A stretch of 18,955 nt of DNA from Sphingomonadales bacterium (GTDB taxonomy: Bacteria > Pseudomonadota > Alphaproteobacteria > Sphingomonadales > Sphingomonadaceae). Made by a program: the position numbers and the translations under genes. Shown in pieces: positions 1 to 6,494 of this stretch. The stretch covers positions 1 through 18,955 of the forward strand of contig JAGWUU010000021.1 of assembly GCA_028868335.1 (NCBI GenBank), written 5' to 3'. The notes beneath the pieces are model-generated. The model made no database searches and was not told the DNA's origin. It saw only the letters and a list, made by a program, of their open reading frames with translations. Each line of letters opens with the position of its first letter. The first letter of the stretch is position 1.

Positions 1-30
1 GTCATCGACGGGGGCTATACGATTTTCTGA
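1..30 (+). CDS. 3' end of a probable short-chain dehydrogenase (partial)
   Basis: Frame 1 from the first base reads V-I-D-G-G-Y-T-I-F and stops at TGA (28-30). A VDGG/IDGG motif a few residues before the C-terminus is typical of classical short-chain dehydrogenases/reductases. The Rossmann core and catalytic Tyr/Lys lie outside the window, so substrate and pathway cannot be judged. The gene runs towards ligI, and the two are separated by an inverted-repeat region. Confidence 0.5.
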   Translation, partial: VIDGGYTIF

Positions 31-62
31 TTGGTGCAGGGCGGCGCCCGCTGCGGAATGGG

Positions 63-202
63 TTCACACGAAGACACGAAGACACGAAGATGCCGCGTCC
101 CGACCGCAGGTCGCGCACTATTCGGACCTGAACTGTTTTCCGTTACGGGCGCGGCTGCGCCGCAATGGGCACCTTCTTCGTGTCTTCGTGTCTTCGTGTG
201 AA
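63..202. repeat. Intergenic inverted repeat built of ACACGAAG octamers
   Basis: The left arm (63-90) and right arm (175-202) are perfect 28-base reverse complements separated by 84 bases. Each arm contains three tandem copies of an octamer: ACACGAAG at 66, 74 and 82, and CTTCGTGT at 176, 184 and 192. The element sits between two convergent genes (the partial dehydrogenase and ligI). From memory, similar ACACGAAG strings occur in intergenic regions of sphingomonad genomes, which suggests a dispersed palindromic repeat that may also end transcription from both sides. That role is inferred; neither arm is followed by a clear T-run. Confidence 0.75.
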
Positions 203-234
203 ACCTGTCCGGGACCAGAACCCACCGGCACGCC

Positions 235-1116
235 TCAATCCGCCCAGTACAGCGCTTCCGGATTGTCGATCAGCAGCAGGCGCTGCAGTTCCTCGGTCGG
301 GGCGATGCGCGGGATCATGTCGACCAGATGGCCGTCATCGGGGATCGCGTCCTGCATGTTGGGGTGCGGCCAGTCGGTGCCCCACAGGCAACGATCGGGA
401 TAGTCGGCAACAAGGGGCGCGACGCATTCGGCGAACATGTCCCACGGATCGCCGCCGCCGTCTTCCGGCCGATCGAGCCGGTCGGGACAGGTCGCCTTGA
501 AATGAATATCCTCGCGGCTGTCGAGCAGGCGGCGGAAGGCCCGCATGTCCGCCCCGTCCGGCCCCTGCGTCACATCGGGGCGGCCCATGTGGTCGATCAC
601 CAGCGGCACCGGAATCGCATCCATGAACGCGCGCAGTTCCCCGAGGATGTCGGCCTCGAAGTAGATCACCACATGCCAGCCTTGCGGCAGGCGGCGCGCC
701 ACTTCGAGAAACCTGTCCTTGGGCGCATCGTCGACCAGCCGCTTGAGGAAATTGAAGCGGATGCCGCGGATACCGCCTTCGTGCAGCGCCTGAAGCTCGG
801 CATCGTGGATCGCCGGATCGACCACGGCCACCCCGCGCGCCCTGCCCTGGCTCCTGGCGATCGCATCGAGCGTGGCGGCATTGTCCGTCCCATGGCAACT
901 CGCCTGGACGATGACATTGCGATCGAACCCCAGGTGATCGCGCAGCGCGAACAGCATGTCCGGCCCGGCATCCTCGGGCAGGTACTTGGCCTTGGGACTG
1001 AACGGGAACCGCGCCATCGGCCCGAACACGTGGCAATGCGCGTCGATCGCGCCGGGCGGCGGGGCATAGATCGGCTTCGACGGGTTGGCGTGCCAGGAAA
1101 TGATGCGGTCGGTCAT
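235..1116 (-). CDS. ligI: 2-pyrone-4,6-dicarboxylate lactonase LigI
   Basis: Hydrolyses 2-pyrone-4,6-dicarboxylate (PDC) to 4-oxalomesaconate in cytosolic PCA 4,5-cleavage. The 293-residue protein is an amidohydrolase-superfamily TIM barrel, the same length as I recall for SYK-6 LigI, with long near-identical stretches such as DAHCHVFGPM and WGTDWPHPNMQDAIPDD. Visible active-site residues are His27 and His29 (HCH motif), His176 (IDHMGRPD) and Asp248 (GTDWPH), the family's catalytic base; LigI needs no metal. The ATG at 1116 is chosen because AAGGA lies five bases upstream; a longer reading frame from 1167 has no such support. It is the last gene of the minus-strand ligK-ligU-ligI unit, 53 bases after ligU. 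A short hairpin (1146-1159) lies in that gap. Confidence 0.95.
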   Translation of the reverse strand: MTDRIISWHANPSKPIYAPPPGAIDAHCHVFGPMARFPFSPKAKYLPEDAGPDMLFALRDHLGFDRNVIVQASCHGTDNAATLDAIARSQGRARGVAVVDPAIHDAELQALHEGGIRGIRFNFLKRLVDDAPKDRFLEVARRLPQGWHVVIYFEADILGELRAFMDAIPVPLVIDHMGRPDVTQGPDGADMRAFRRLLDSREDIHFKATCPDRLDRPEDGGGDPWDMFAECVAPLVADYPDRCLWGTDWPHPNMQDAIPDDGHLVDMIPRIAPTEELQRLLLIDNPEALYWAD

Positions 1117-1169
1117 AACGGTCCTTGCTCCAGTCTGCGGCTCTATCCCCGCGAGGGGAGTGGGCAATC

Positions 1170-2228
1170 CTATCCGAAAACCACCCCATCCATCAGTTTG
1201 CGCGCGGTGCGCAGCAGGGCGGCGCTGACCACCTCACCCGCGTCGTTCACTTCCAGCACGCAACTCATCTCGCCGGTGGGATGTTCCACCGAGAGGGTCT
1301 TGCGCTGGCCCGATGGCACCACCGCCACTTCGGCAGCGGGCGATCCGGGGACCAGGCAGGCCGTGGCGACGCTGACCGCGCCGAGTACGCCGATGGTGGC
1401 ATGGGCGCGGTGCGGGATGAAGCTGCGCACGCAGATCGCGCCGCCTGCGCGCGGCGGAGCGACCAGCATCATCTTGGGGACCGACTTCTCGCGCACGTCG
1501 CCAAGGTTCATGGCCTCGCCCACCGCCAGCCGGATCGCTTCAACCCGCGCCTTGAGTTCGGCGTTGGCATCGAGCCAGTCGCGGTCCTCATAACCGGTGA
1601 TGCCAACGTCCGCTGCCTTCATCACCACGCAGGGCATGCCGTTGTCGATCAGGGTGACGGGGACGCCGTTGACCAGGTCCACCGCATTGCCACTGGGAAG
1701 CAGCGCCCCGCAACTCGAACCAGCGGTGTCGCGAAACAGCGTCGGGACCGGGGCATGGGTGCCCGGCACGCCGTCGATCGCGGCATTGCCTTCATAGGTC
1801 ACAACGCCACCCGGCGTCTGCACAGTCGCCACGGCAACCTGCCCGGTATTCTCCATGAAGATCGTCACGTCGGTTTCATCGCCGGTGGCGCGCACCAGCC
1901 CGCGCTCGATCGCGAAGGGGCCGACCCCGGCGAGAATATTGCCGCAATTCTGCGCGTCGGTGACGATCGCCTGATCGACGAACACCTGGAGGAACAGGTA
2001 ATCGACGTCGATTCCCTTGCGCGCCGATTTGCTGACCACCGCGACCTTGCTCGTCAGCGGATCGGCCCCGCCCATGCCGTCGATCTGGCGCGGATCGGGG
2101 CTGCCCATCACCCGCAGCAGGAAAGCATCGCGCACCGCAACGTCCGCGGGAAGATCGTCCTTCAGGAAGTAGCCGCCTTTCGACGTCCCGCCGCGCATCC
2201 ACATGCAGGGGGCGGACAAACCGGTCAT
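1170..2228 (-). CDS. ligU: 4-oxalomesaconate tautomerase/isomerase LigU (PrpF family)
   Basis: The 352-residue protein belongs to the PrpF family, which has a diaminopimelate-epimerase-type double fold. In sphingomonads LigU carries out the 1,3-allylic isomerisation of 4-oxalomesaconate to (3Z)-2-keto-4-carboxy-3-hexenedioate (KCH), the substrate of LigJ. Family features are the N-terminal MWMRGGTSKG segment, VVSKS with Lys67, QNCGNI with Cys95, and SFIPHRAHATIGVLGAVSVATA near the C-terminus. The ATG at 2228 is preceded by GGAGG at a good distance. It lies between ligK (47 bases upstream) and ligI on the same strand. The assignment rests on family plus pathway neighbours; PrpF proteins also isomerise methylaconitate, but the lig context argues for the LigU role. 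Confidence 0.92.
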   Translation of the reverse strand: MTGLSAPCMWMRGGTSKGGYFLKDDLPADVAVRDAFLLRVMGSPDPRQIDGMGGADPLTSKVAVVSKSARKGIDVDYLFLQVFVDQAIVTDAQNCGNILAGVGPFAIERGLVRATGDETDVTIFMENTGQVAVATVQTPGGVVTYEGNAAIDGVPGTHAPVPTLFRDTAGSSCGALLPSGNAVDLVNGVPVTLIDNGMPCVVMKAADVGITGYEDRDWLDANAELKARVEAIRLAVGEAMNLGDVREKSVPKMMLVAPPRAGGAICVRSFIPHRAHATIGVLGAVSVATACLVPGSPAAEVAVVPSGQRKTLSVEHPTGEMSCVLEVNDAGEVVSAALLRTARKLMDGVVFG

Positions 2229-2233
2229 GTCAA

Positions 2234-2252
2234 CCTCCGTTCGCGTCGAGCG
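2234..2252. repeat. Solo half-arm of the palindromic repeat at 6405-6469
   Basis: These 19 bases (CCTCCGTTCGCGTCGAGCG) are identical to 6402-6420, which covers the outer part of the left arm of the coding-region palindrome. No opposite arm is present here. On the minus strand the half-arm ends at the GGAGG ribosome-binding site of ligU, much as the 6451-6469 arm ends just before the ribosome-binding region of ligJ. Confidence 0.6.
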
Positions 2253-2275
2253 CGGGTTGAGCCGTGGCAGTGGGG

Positions 2276-2950
2276 CTACACATATTTCAGCCCTTCCTTC
2301 TCCAGCCGCTCGCGCATCTTGTACATGTCGAGGCCGAGCACGCCGCTGGCCAGCTTCGCCCGCTTCTCGCCCTCGTTGGCTTCGCGCGCCTGGGCCGCGG
2401 CCAGCACTTCGGCTGCCTTCGCGCGCGGCACCACGCAGACACCATCGTCATCGGCGACGATTACATCGCCCGGATTGACGAGGGCATTGGCGCAGACCAC
2501 CGGAACATTGACGCTGCCTAGCGTGTTCTTGACGGTGCCCTGCGCAAAGATCGCCTTGGACCACACCGGGAACTGCATCTCGGTCAGGTCGCGCACGTCG
2601 CGCACCCCGGCGTCGATGATCAGCCCCCGGCACCCGCGCGCCTGGGCGCTGGTGGCGAGCAGATCGCCAAAATAGCCGTCCTCGCACGGGCTGGTGGGGG
2701 CGAGCAGCAGCACGTCGCCCTCCTTGAGTTGTTCGATCGCGACGTGGACCATCCAGTTATCGCCCGGCGGCGCGCTGATGGTTACGGCGCTTCCGGCGAT
2801 CCTTGCCCCGGCATAGATGGGGCGCATGTGGCTGGCGAGCAGCCCGGTACGACCCTGCGCTTCGTGGACCGTGGCGACACCGCACCGAGCCAGGCCGTCG
2901 ATCACTTCAGGCGCGGCGCGCTCGATGTTCTGCACCACTACTCCGCCCAT
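2276..2950 (-). CDS. ligK: 4-carboxy-4-hydroxy-2-oxoadipate aldolase LigK
   Basis: A class II, metal-dependent pyruvate aldolase with the RraA-like fold. It splits 4-carboxy-4-hydroxy-2-oxoadipate into pyruvate and oxaloacetate, the last step of the pathway; family members also decarboxylate oxaloacetate. The 224-residue length is normal. Hallmarks are GDLLA with Asp96, IIDAGVRDVRD with Arg117 (substrate) and Asp118 (metal), and GDVIVADDDGVCVVPR at 161-176. The ATG at 2950 is chosen because GAGGAG stands about eight bases upstream; the frame extends further to 3013 but that part lacks family similarity. It heads the ligK-ligU-ligI unit and is divergent from the LysR-type gene, with a shared 115-base promoter region. 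A link to 4-hydroxy-4-methyl-2-oxoglutarate is also possible, because the same enzyme class handles it. Confidence 0.93.
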   Translation of the reverse strand: MGGVVVQNIERAAPEVIDGLARCGVATVHEAQGRTGLLASHMRPIYAGARIAGSAVTISAPPGDNWMVHVAIEQLKEGDVLLLAPTSPCEDGYFGDLLATSAQARGCRGLIIDAGVRDVRDLTEMQFPVWSKAIFAQGTVKNTLGSVNVPVVCANALVNPGDVIVADDDGVCVVPRAKAAEVLAAAQAREANEGEKRAKLASGVLGLDMYKMRERLEKEGLKYV

Positions 2951-3042
2951 CGCCGCATCTCCTCGTGTCGCGTTGTGTCGCGCGTGGACGCCGTGATGCC
3001 CCAGCGGCGGCAAAGTTGGAAAGAGAATGTCTGGCCCGGTAA

Positions 3043-3056
3043 TTAGTTTTCGCTAA
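3043..3056. promoter_or_regulatory. Candidate LysR-type operator between ligK and the LysR-type gene
   Basis: TTAG-N6-CTAA is a perfect dyad that contains the T-N11-A core of LysR-type boxes (T3044 to A3056). It lies ten bases upstream of the LysR-type gene and about 90 bases upstream of ligK, a usual layout for autorepression combined with activation of a divergent operon. No strong sigma-70 hexamers are visible nearby. A near-identical motif occurs at 5543-5556. Confidence 0.45.
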
Positions 3057-3065
3057 GATAGATGC

Positions 3066-4217
3066 ATGGCGATCTGGCATCTGAACCTGCGACACCTTGC
3101 CGCCGTGGCGCATATCGCGCGGCTTGGTACGATCAATGCCGCCGCCCAGGCCGTCAATCTGACCCAGCCCGCCATAACCCAAGCCTTAGCCCGCATCGAG
3201 ACACAGCTCGGCATCCCGCTGTTCGAGCGGCGGTTCGATGGCATGGCCCCGTCACCTGCCGCGGAAATGCTCGTCCCCCGGATCGAGGCCGCGCTTGCCC
3301 ACATTGCCAGCCCGCACGTCACCATGGCGCGGTTGCGCGCGCTGCTCGCGCTGGCCGATGCGGGCAGTTACGCCGGGGGCAGCGTGGTGACGGGCCTCTC
3401 GCTCCCCTCGCTTCACCGCGCGGTCAGCGACCTTTCGCTGTCGATGCGGCGCAGCCTGGTGCAGCGGCGCGGCAAGATCGTGGTGCTTACCGAAGCGGGA
3501 GCGCAGCTCGTTCGCGCCTTCCACCTCGCCCGCGTCGAGCTTGAGACTGGCCTGTCGGAAATCGAGGCGCTGAAGGGACGCGAAACACGGTGGATCGCCG
3601 TGGGCGCCATGCCCCTGTCGCGGGCGCGAATCCTGCCCGCCGCAGTAACGCGGTTCCTGCGCCGGTTTCCGCAGGTGCGGATTTCGATCGCCGAAGGATC
3701 GCGCGCCGAACTGGTCGAACCGCTTCGCAACGGCGCGCTTGACCTGCTGATCGGTGCCTTGCGCGAGCCGTTGCTGGAAGCGGATCTCACCCAGCAGGCC
3801 TTGTTTACCGACCTGCCCGCCGTGGTCGCGCGGAGCGGCCATCCGCTTGCCGGGACCAGCCCAGCCCCGGCTGACCTGGCGCGCTTCCCGTGGACCGTCC
3901 CCGCGCGCGGAGCGCCATTGCGCGACGGTTTCGAGCGTTATTTCGCCTCGGCCGGAATAGCTGCGCCGGCGGTTCCGATCGAATCGGGTTCGGTGATGAT
4001 GATCCGCCAGATTCTGGTCGACAGCGATTTCCTGACCATGCTCTCGCCCGAACAGGTCGCGGTCGAACTGGAAGCGCAGTGGCTTAACAAGATCGCTGAC
4101 CTGCCGCCCGACCTGGGCCGGACGATCGGCGTCACCACCCGCGCTTCATGGCGGCCGACCCAGGTGCAACATGAATTCCTGGCCGACCTTGAGGCCGTAG
4201 CCGCCGGGATGCGTTAG
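3066..4217 (+). CDS. LysR-type transcriptional regulator with two apparent HTH domains (putative lig regulator)
   Basis: The 383-residue protein is clearly longer than the usual ~300 residues of LysR-type regulators. Residues ~6-60 form a canonical LysR winged HTH (LRHLAAVAHIARLGTINAAAQAVNLTQPAIT, then LGIPLFER). Residues ~87-150 repeat the pattern in weaker form (ARLRALLALADAGSY, LSLPSLHRAVSDL, RRGKIVVLTEAGAQL). The effector-binding domain follows from about 170 to the end. It probably controls the flanking ligKUI and ligA1B1 genes, perhaps sensing PCA or a pathway intermediate; this is inferred from position. The ATG at 3066 has only a weak AAGA upstream; an out-of-frame ATG lies at 3062. 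Its TAG stop overlaps the TAA stop of ligB1 on the opposite strand. Confidence 0.88.
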   Translation: MAIWHLNLRHLAAVAHIARLGTINAAAQAVNLTQPAITQALARIETQLGIPLFERRFDGMAPSPAAEMLVPRIEAALAHIASPHVTMARLRALLALADAGSYAGGSVVTGLSLPSLHRAVSDLSLSMRRSLVQRRGKIVVLTEAGAQLVRAFHLARVELETGLSEIEALKGRETRWIAVGAMPLSRARILPAAVTRFLRRFPQVRISIAEGSRAELVEPLRNGALDLLIGALREPLLEADLTQQALFTDLPAVVARSGHPLAGTSPAPADLARFPWTVPARGAPLRDGFERYFASAGIAAPAVPIESGSVMMIRQILVDSDFLTMLSPEQVAVELEAQWLNKIADLPPDLGRTIGVTTRASWRPTQVQHEFLADLEAVAAGMR

Positions 4218-5053
4218 GCAGCTTCCAGCAACAGCGTGGCCCCGGCGGTGTTCGAGATCGGGATGTGGTAATTGCGATGGATTTCCTTCGCTCCCGGCCC
4301 AAGCGCCCCGCGCGCGGCGATCCAGTTCAGAACTTCCACCCCCTGCGTTCCCGCCTGCCGCACGATCTCGTGTATCGAATCCCTCGTCAGGGCATCGGGA
4401 TCGGTGGCGAGGTTATCGAGGCAGAACATATCGTATTCGCGATTCATGAACCCGGTGCGTTCGCCGTCGAGCTGGTGCGAAAGGCCGCCAGTGCCGATGA
4501 TCACGATCCGCTCCGCCCCCCGCCACGACCTCAACGCGCGATGGACCGAGCGCCCCAGGGCAAGGCATCGCCTTGCGGAAGGAAGCGGGTGCTGCACCGT
4601 GTTGATCCCGATCGGCACCACCCGCACCGGCCATTCCTTTGCGTCGGGCCAGGCCAGCTCGAAGGGGATCGACAGTGCATGATCGACCAGCATCTGCTGG
4701 CAGGTGACCGGATCGAACTCATCCTCGACGAGGTGCTCGATGATGTGCCAGCTCAACGCGGCGTGGCCCTTCATTGCCTTGTAGAGCGGCAGTCCCCAGC
4801 CCTCGTCCGCGTTGGTGTATTCATCCGCCGCGCCGACCGCGAATGTCGGCATCTTGTCGAGGAAGAAGTTGAGGCCATGATCGTTGGAGAAGGCCACGGC
4901 GACATCGGGCTTCACCTCGGCAAGCCACTCGTGGACGCGGGGGAAGCCGTCGAAGAACGGCTTCCAGTAGGGATCGTTCTGCTCACCCCGGGCGATCGCG
5001 CCGCCGATCGAGGGAACGTGACTGGTGAAATAGGCGCCGACCACTTCGGCCAT
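4214..5053 (-). CDS. ligB: Protocatechuate 4,5-dioxygenase-type beta subunit, paralogue 1 (LigB-like)
   Basis: Catalytic subunit of a type II (LigB superfamily) extradiol dioxygenase, 279 residues. The Fe(II) ligands are His12 (TSHVPS), His59 (SNDHG) and Glu240 (QGVEVLNW). The catalytic His193 (GTGGLSHQL) and His125 (MLVDHA) are also present. It pairs with the alpha subunit encoded 25 bases upstream. It differs from SYK-6 LigB far more than the second copy at 8977 does: residues 60-130 read GLNFFLDKMPT and MLVDHALSIP, recalling Comamonas PmdB-type subunits. The substrate may be PCA or a related ring such as gallate; sequence alone does not decide. Placement apart from ligC and opposite to the second pair suggests separate acquisition. 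Confidence 0.9.
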   Translation of the reverse strand: MAEVVGAYFTSHVPSIGGAIARGEQNDPYWKPFFDGFPRVHEWLAEVKPDVAVAFSNDHGLNFFLDKMPTFAVGAADEYTNADEGWGLPLYKAMKGHAALSWHIIEHLVEDEFDPVTCQQMLVDHALSIPFELAWPDAKEWPVRVVPIGINTVQHPLPSARRCLALGRSVHRALRSWRGAERIVIIGTGGLSHQLDGERTGFMNREYDMFCLDNLATDPDALTRDSIHEIVRQAGTQGVEVLNWIAARGALGPGAKEIHRNYHIPISNTAGATLLLEAA

Positions 5054-5078
5054 GGCAAGTCTCCCGTGGTTTGGTGCT

Positions 5079-5441
5079 TCAGGCCTGGTCGAGCAGCATC
5101 TGCTTGAATTCAGGAACCGTCATGCCGGTCTGCATCGATCCGACATCCTGGACGTTGAGCCCGAAGATCCCGGCCAGCTTGGCGAGGTAATAGATATTGC
5201 CGCCCGCCGCGATCATGCCGAGCACGTCGCGCTTGGCAACGGCGTCCCTCTGGGCCGGGGTCAGGCTGAACCGGTCGCAATAGGCATCCTCGTCATCGAG
5301 AAACGCCTGGCGGTTGGCGGCCACGTTGAACGAATAGCACATCGCGTTGAGGGCATAGCCTTTCCGCGCGGCTGCGCCGTCGAACAGGGTGGTGCCGGGG
5401 ATCGGCTTGCCCGGTTCGCCGAGCATCGCTGGAATGGTCAT
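5079..5441 (-). CDS. ligA: Protocatechuate 4,5-dioxygenase-type alpha subunit, paralogue 1 (LigA-like)
   Basis: Small alpha subunit that caps the active site of the LigB-type catalytic subunit. It has 120 residues, shorter than the 136-residue copy at 8565 and the ~139 residues of SYK-6 LigA. Family blocks are RKGYALNAMCYSFN, RDVLGMIAAGGNIYYLAKL and QTGMTVPEFKQML. Aligned without gaps across the GGNIY...MT block, the Phe that lines the active-site pocket in SYK-6 LigA (Phe103) is Val97 here. The C-terminal GGRSP...IKGGY tail of the other copy is absent. The ATG at 5441 is preceded by GGGAG; a frame extending to 5528 runs through the promoter palindrome and is rejected. First gene of the ligA1-ligB1 unit. 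Confidence 0.88.
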   Translation of the reverse strand: MTIPAMLGEPGKPIPGTTLFDGAAARKGYALNAMCYSFNVAANRQAFLDDEDAYCDRFSLTPAQRDAVAKRDVLGMIAAGGNIYYLAKLAGIFGLNVQDVGSMQTGMTVPEFKQMLLDQA

Positions 5442-5495
5442 GGGGTAACTCCCGTTGCCTCGCGGCGTACATCGGATCACCCCGAAGGCGTCACG

Positions 5496-5509
5496 TTGAT
5501 CTGGATCAA
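5496..5509. promoter_or_regulatory. Perfect FNR/FixK-type box (TTGAT-N4-ATCAA)
   Basis: TTGATCTGGATCAA matches the FNR/Anr/FixK consensus exactly, inside a longer 7+2+7 palindrome (5495-5510). It lies ~61 bases upstream of the ligA1 ATG and ~110 upstream of the plus-strand dehydrogenase gene. If used as a class II activator site (centred near -41.5) it would place a ligA1 start near 5461. GGATCA recurs at 5474 and 5529. Regulation by oxygen or a CRP-family factor is inferred; another dimeric regulator could use the same palindrome. Confidence 0.5.
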
Positions 5510-5542
5510 CCTGGCGCGCCGATGCCACGGATCAAATCACGT

Positions 5543-5556
5543 TTAGCCCTACCTTA
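5543..5556. promoter_or_regulatory. Candidate LysR-type operator, second copy
   Basis: TTAG-N6-CTTA matches the 3043-3056 site in seven of eight half-site bases and also contains a T-N11-A core (T5544 to A5556). It lies between the divergent ligA1 and dehydrogenase genes. Overlapping it is a possible minus-strand -10 element (TATAAG, 5558-5553) for ligA1, with no convincing -35. Binding by the LysR-type protein encoded at 3066 is a hypothesis. Confidence 0.35.
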
Positions 5557-5612
5557 TATCTGTCGGTGAGTTCCGATTTGCCGATTTCGTCCACAAGGCG
5601 CAGTCCGTTCCG

Positions 5613-6494
5613 ATGCAGACGCAGCTTGCCCTGATCGGCTTTGGCGAGGCCGGATCGACCTTTGCCGCCACCGGTGGCTGGGCCGGGCATGCCTGCGCCT
5701 TCGACATTCTGCCCGTGCGCGGACAGACGATGATCGAACTGGGTGTGCGGTGCGCCCAATCGGCACGGGACGCGCTGGCCGATGCGCCGCTCGCCCTGTC
5801 GCTCGTCACCGCCGACCAGGCGCTACCCGCGGCGCGGGCCGCTGCGCCGTTCCTTATGCCGGGCGCCCTGTGGTGCGACATGAATTCGGTCGCCCCCGAA
5901 ACCAAGCGGGCCGCCGCCGCAGCGATCGAGGCGGCGGGTGGCCGCTATGTCGATGTCGCGGTGCTGGCTCCGGTCAATCCAGCGCGCATGGCCGTGCCGC
6001 TGTTGCTGGCCGGTGCGGCTGCCAACGAGGCGGCGATCGCCCTGCAAGGACTGGGCTTCGCCAACGTCCGGGTGGTGGGGGACGATGTTGGCAGGGCCAG
6101 CGCGATCAAGATGATCCGATCGGTGATGGTCAAGGGGATCGAGGCCTTGACCGACGAGATGATGGCCGCCGCCCGCGCCGCCGGGGTCGAGGACGAAGTG
6201 CTGGCCTCGCTGGACGCCAGCGAAAAGGTGCAGCCATGGGCCGCCCGCGCCGCCTACAACCATGAGCGCATGACCATCCACGGCGCCCGCCGCGCCGCAG
6301 AGATGGAGGAAAGCGCCAGAACGCTGCTATCGCTGGGCGTGGCTCCGGTGATGACGCGGGCTACGGTTTACCGGCAGCGGCAGGCCGCCCAGGACAACCC
6401 GCCTCCGTTCGCGTCGAGCGAAGTCGAGACGCTCCGCGCCGACGTCTCGCCTTCGCTCGACGCGAACGGTCACAGGAAGATCAAGCAAGCATGA
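5613..6494 (+). CDS. NAD(P)-binding 6PGDH/3-hydroxyisobutyrate dehydrogenase-like protein with DUF1932 domain
   Basis: The 293-residue protein begins with a Rossmann fold (LALIGFGEAGSTFA, residues 5-18). The DUF1932 helical domain starts at about residue 165 (SAIKMIRSVMVKGIEAL, with the likely catalytic lysine of the beta-hydroxyacid dehydrogenase family). It is the first gene of the plus-strand operon and overlaps ligJ by four bases (ATGA). A role in PCA or methoxy-aromatic metabolism is implied by position only; no LigAB-LigK step lacks an enzyme, so the substrate is unknown. The ATG at 5613 has no clear Shine-Dalgarno sequence, but the protein N-terminus fits the family. The last ~30 residues (from about P263) are encoded by a palindromic repeat and look unrelated to the family. 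Confidence 0.82.
   Translation: MQTQLALIGFGEAGSTFAATGGWAGHACAFDILPVRGQTMIELGVRCAQSARDALADAPLALSLVTADQALPAARAAAPFLMPGALWCDMNSVAPETKRAAAAAIEAAGGRYVDVAVLAPVNPARMAVPLLLAGAAANEAAIALQGLGFANVRVVGDDVGRASAIKMIRSVMVKGIEALTDEMMAAARAAGVEDEVLASLDASEKVQPWAARAAYNHERMTIHGARRAAEMEESARTLLSLGVAPVMTRATVYRQRQAAQDNPPPFASSEVETLRADVSPSLDANGHRKIKQA
6405..6469. repeat. Palindromic repeat inside the 3' end of the DUF1932 gene
   Basis: Perfect 19-base inverted arms at 6405-6423 and 6451-6469 continue, after one mismatch, into seven more paired bases (6425-6431 with 6443-6449), leaving an 11-base loop. From memory, strings like GTCGAGCGAAGTCGAGAC are abundant as intergenic palindromes in sphingomonads. Here the element is translated and ends just before the ligJ start at 6491. 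In RNA it would form a very stable hairpin between the first gene's core and ligJ, which could affect mRNA stability or polarity (inference). Confidence 0.85.

Noticed and set aside
66..89. Tandem octamers as a possible CRISPR array
   Set aside because: There are only three 8-base units with no spacers; the region is an inverted repeat, not a repeat-spacer array.
1146..1159. Short hairpin between ligU and ligI as a terminator
   Set aside because: It has a 5-base stem with no T-run, and it lies just before a good ribosome-binding site; not enough to call.
5442..5528. N-terminal extension of ligA1 to 5528
   Set aside because: It would translate the FNR-like palindrome, has no family similarity, and the ATG at 5441 has its own GGGAG site.
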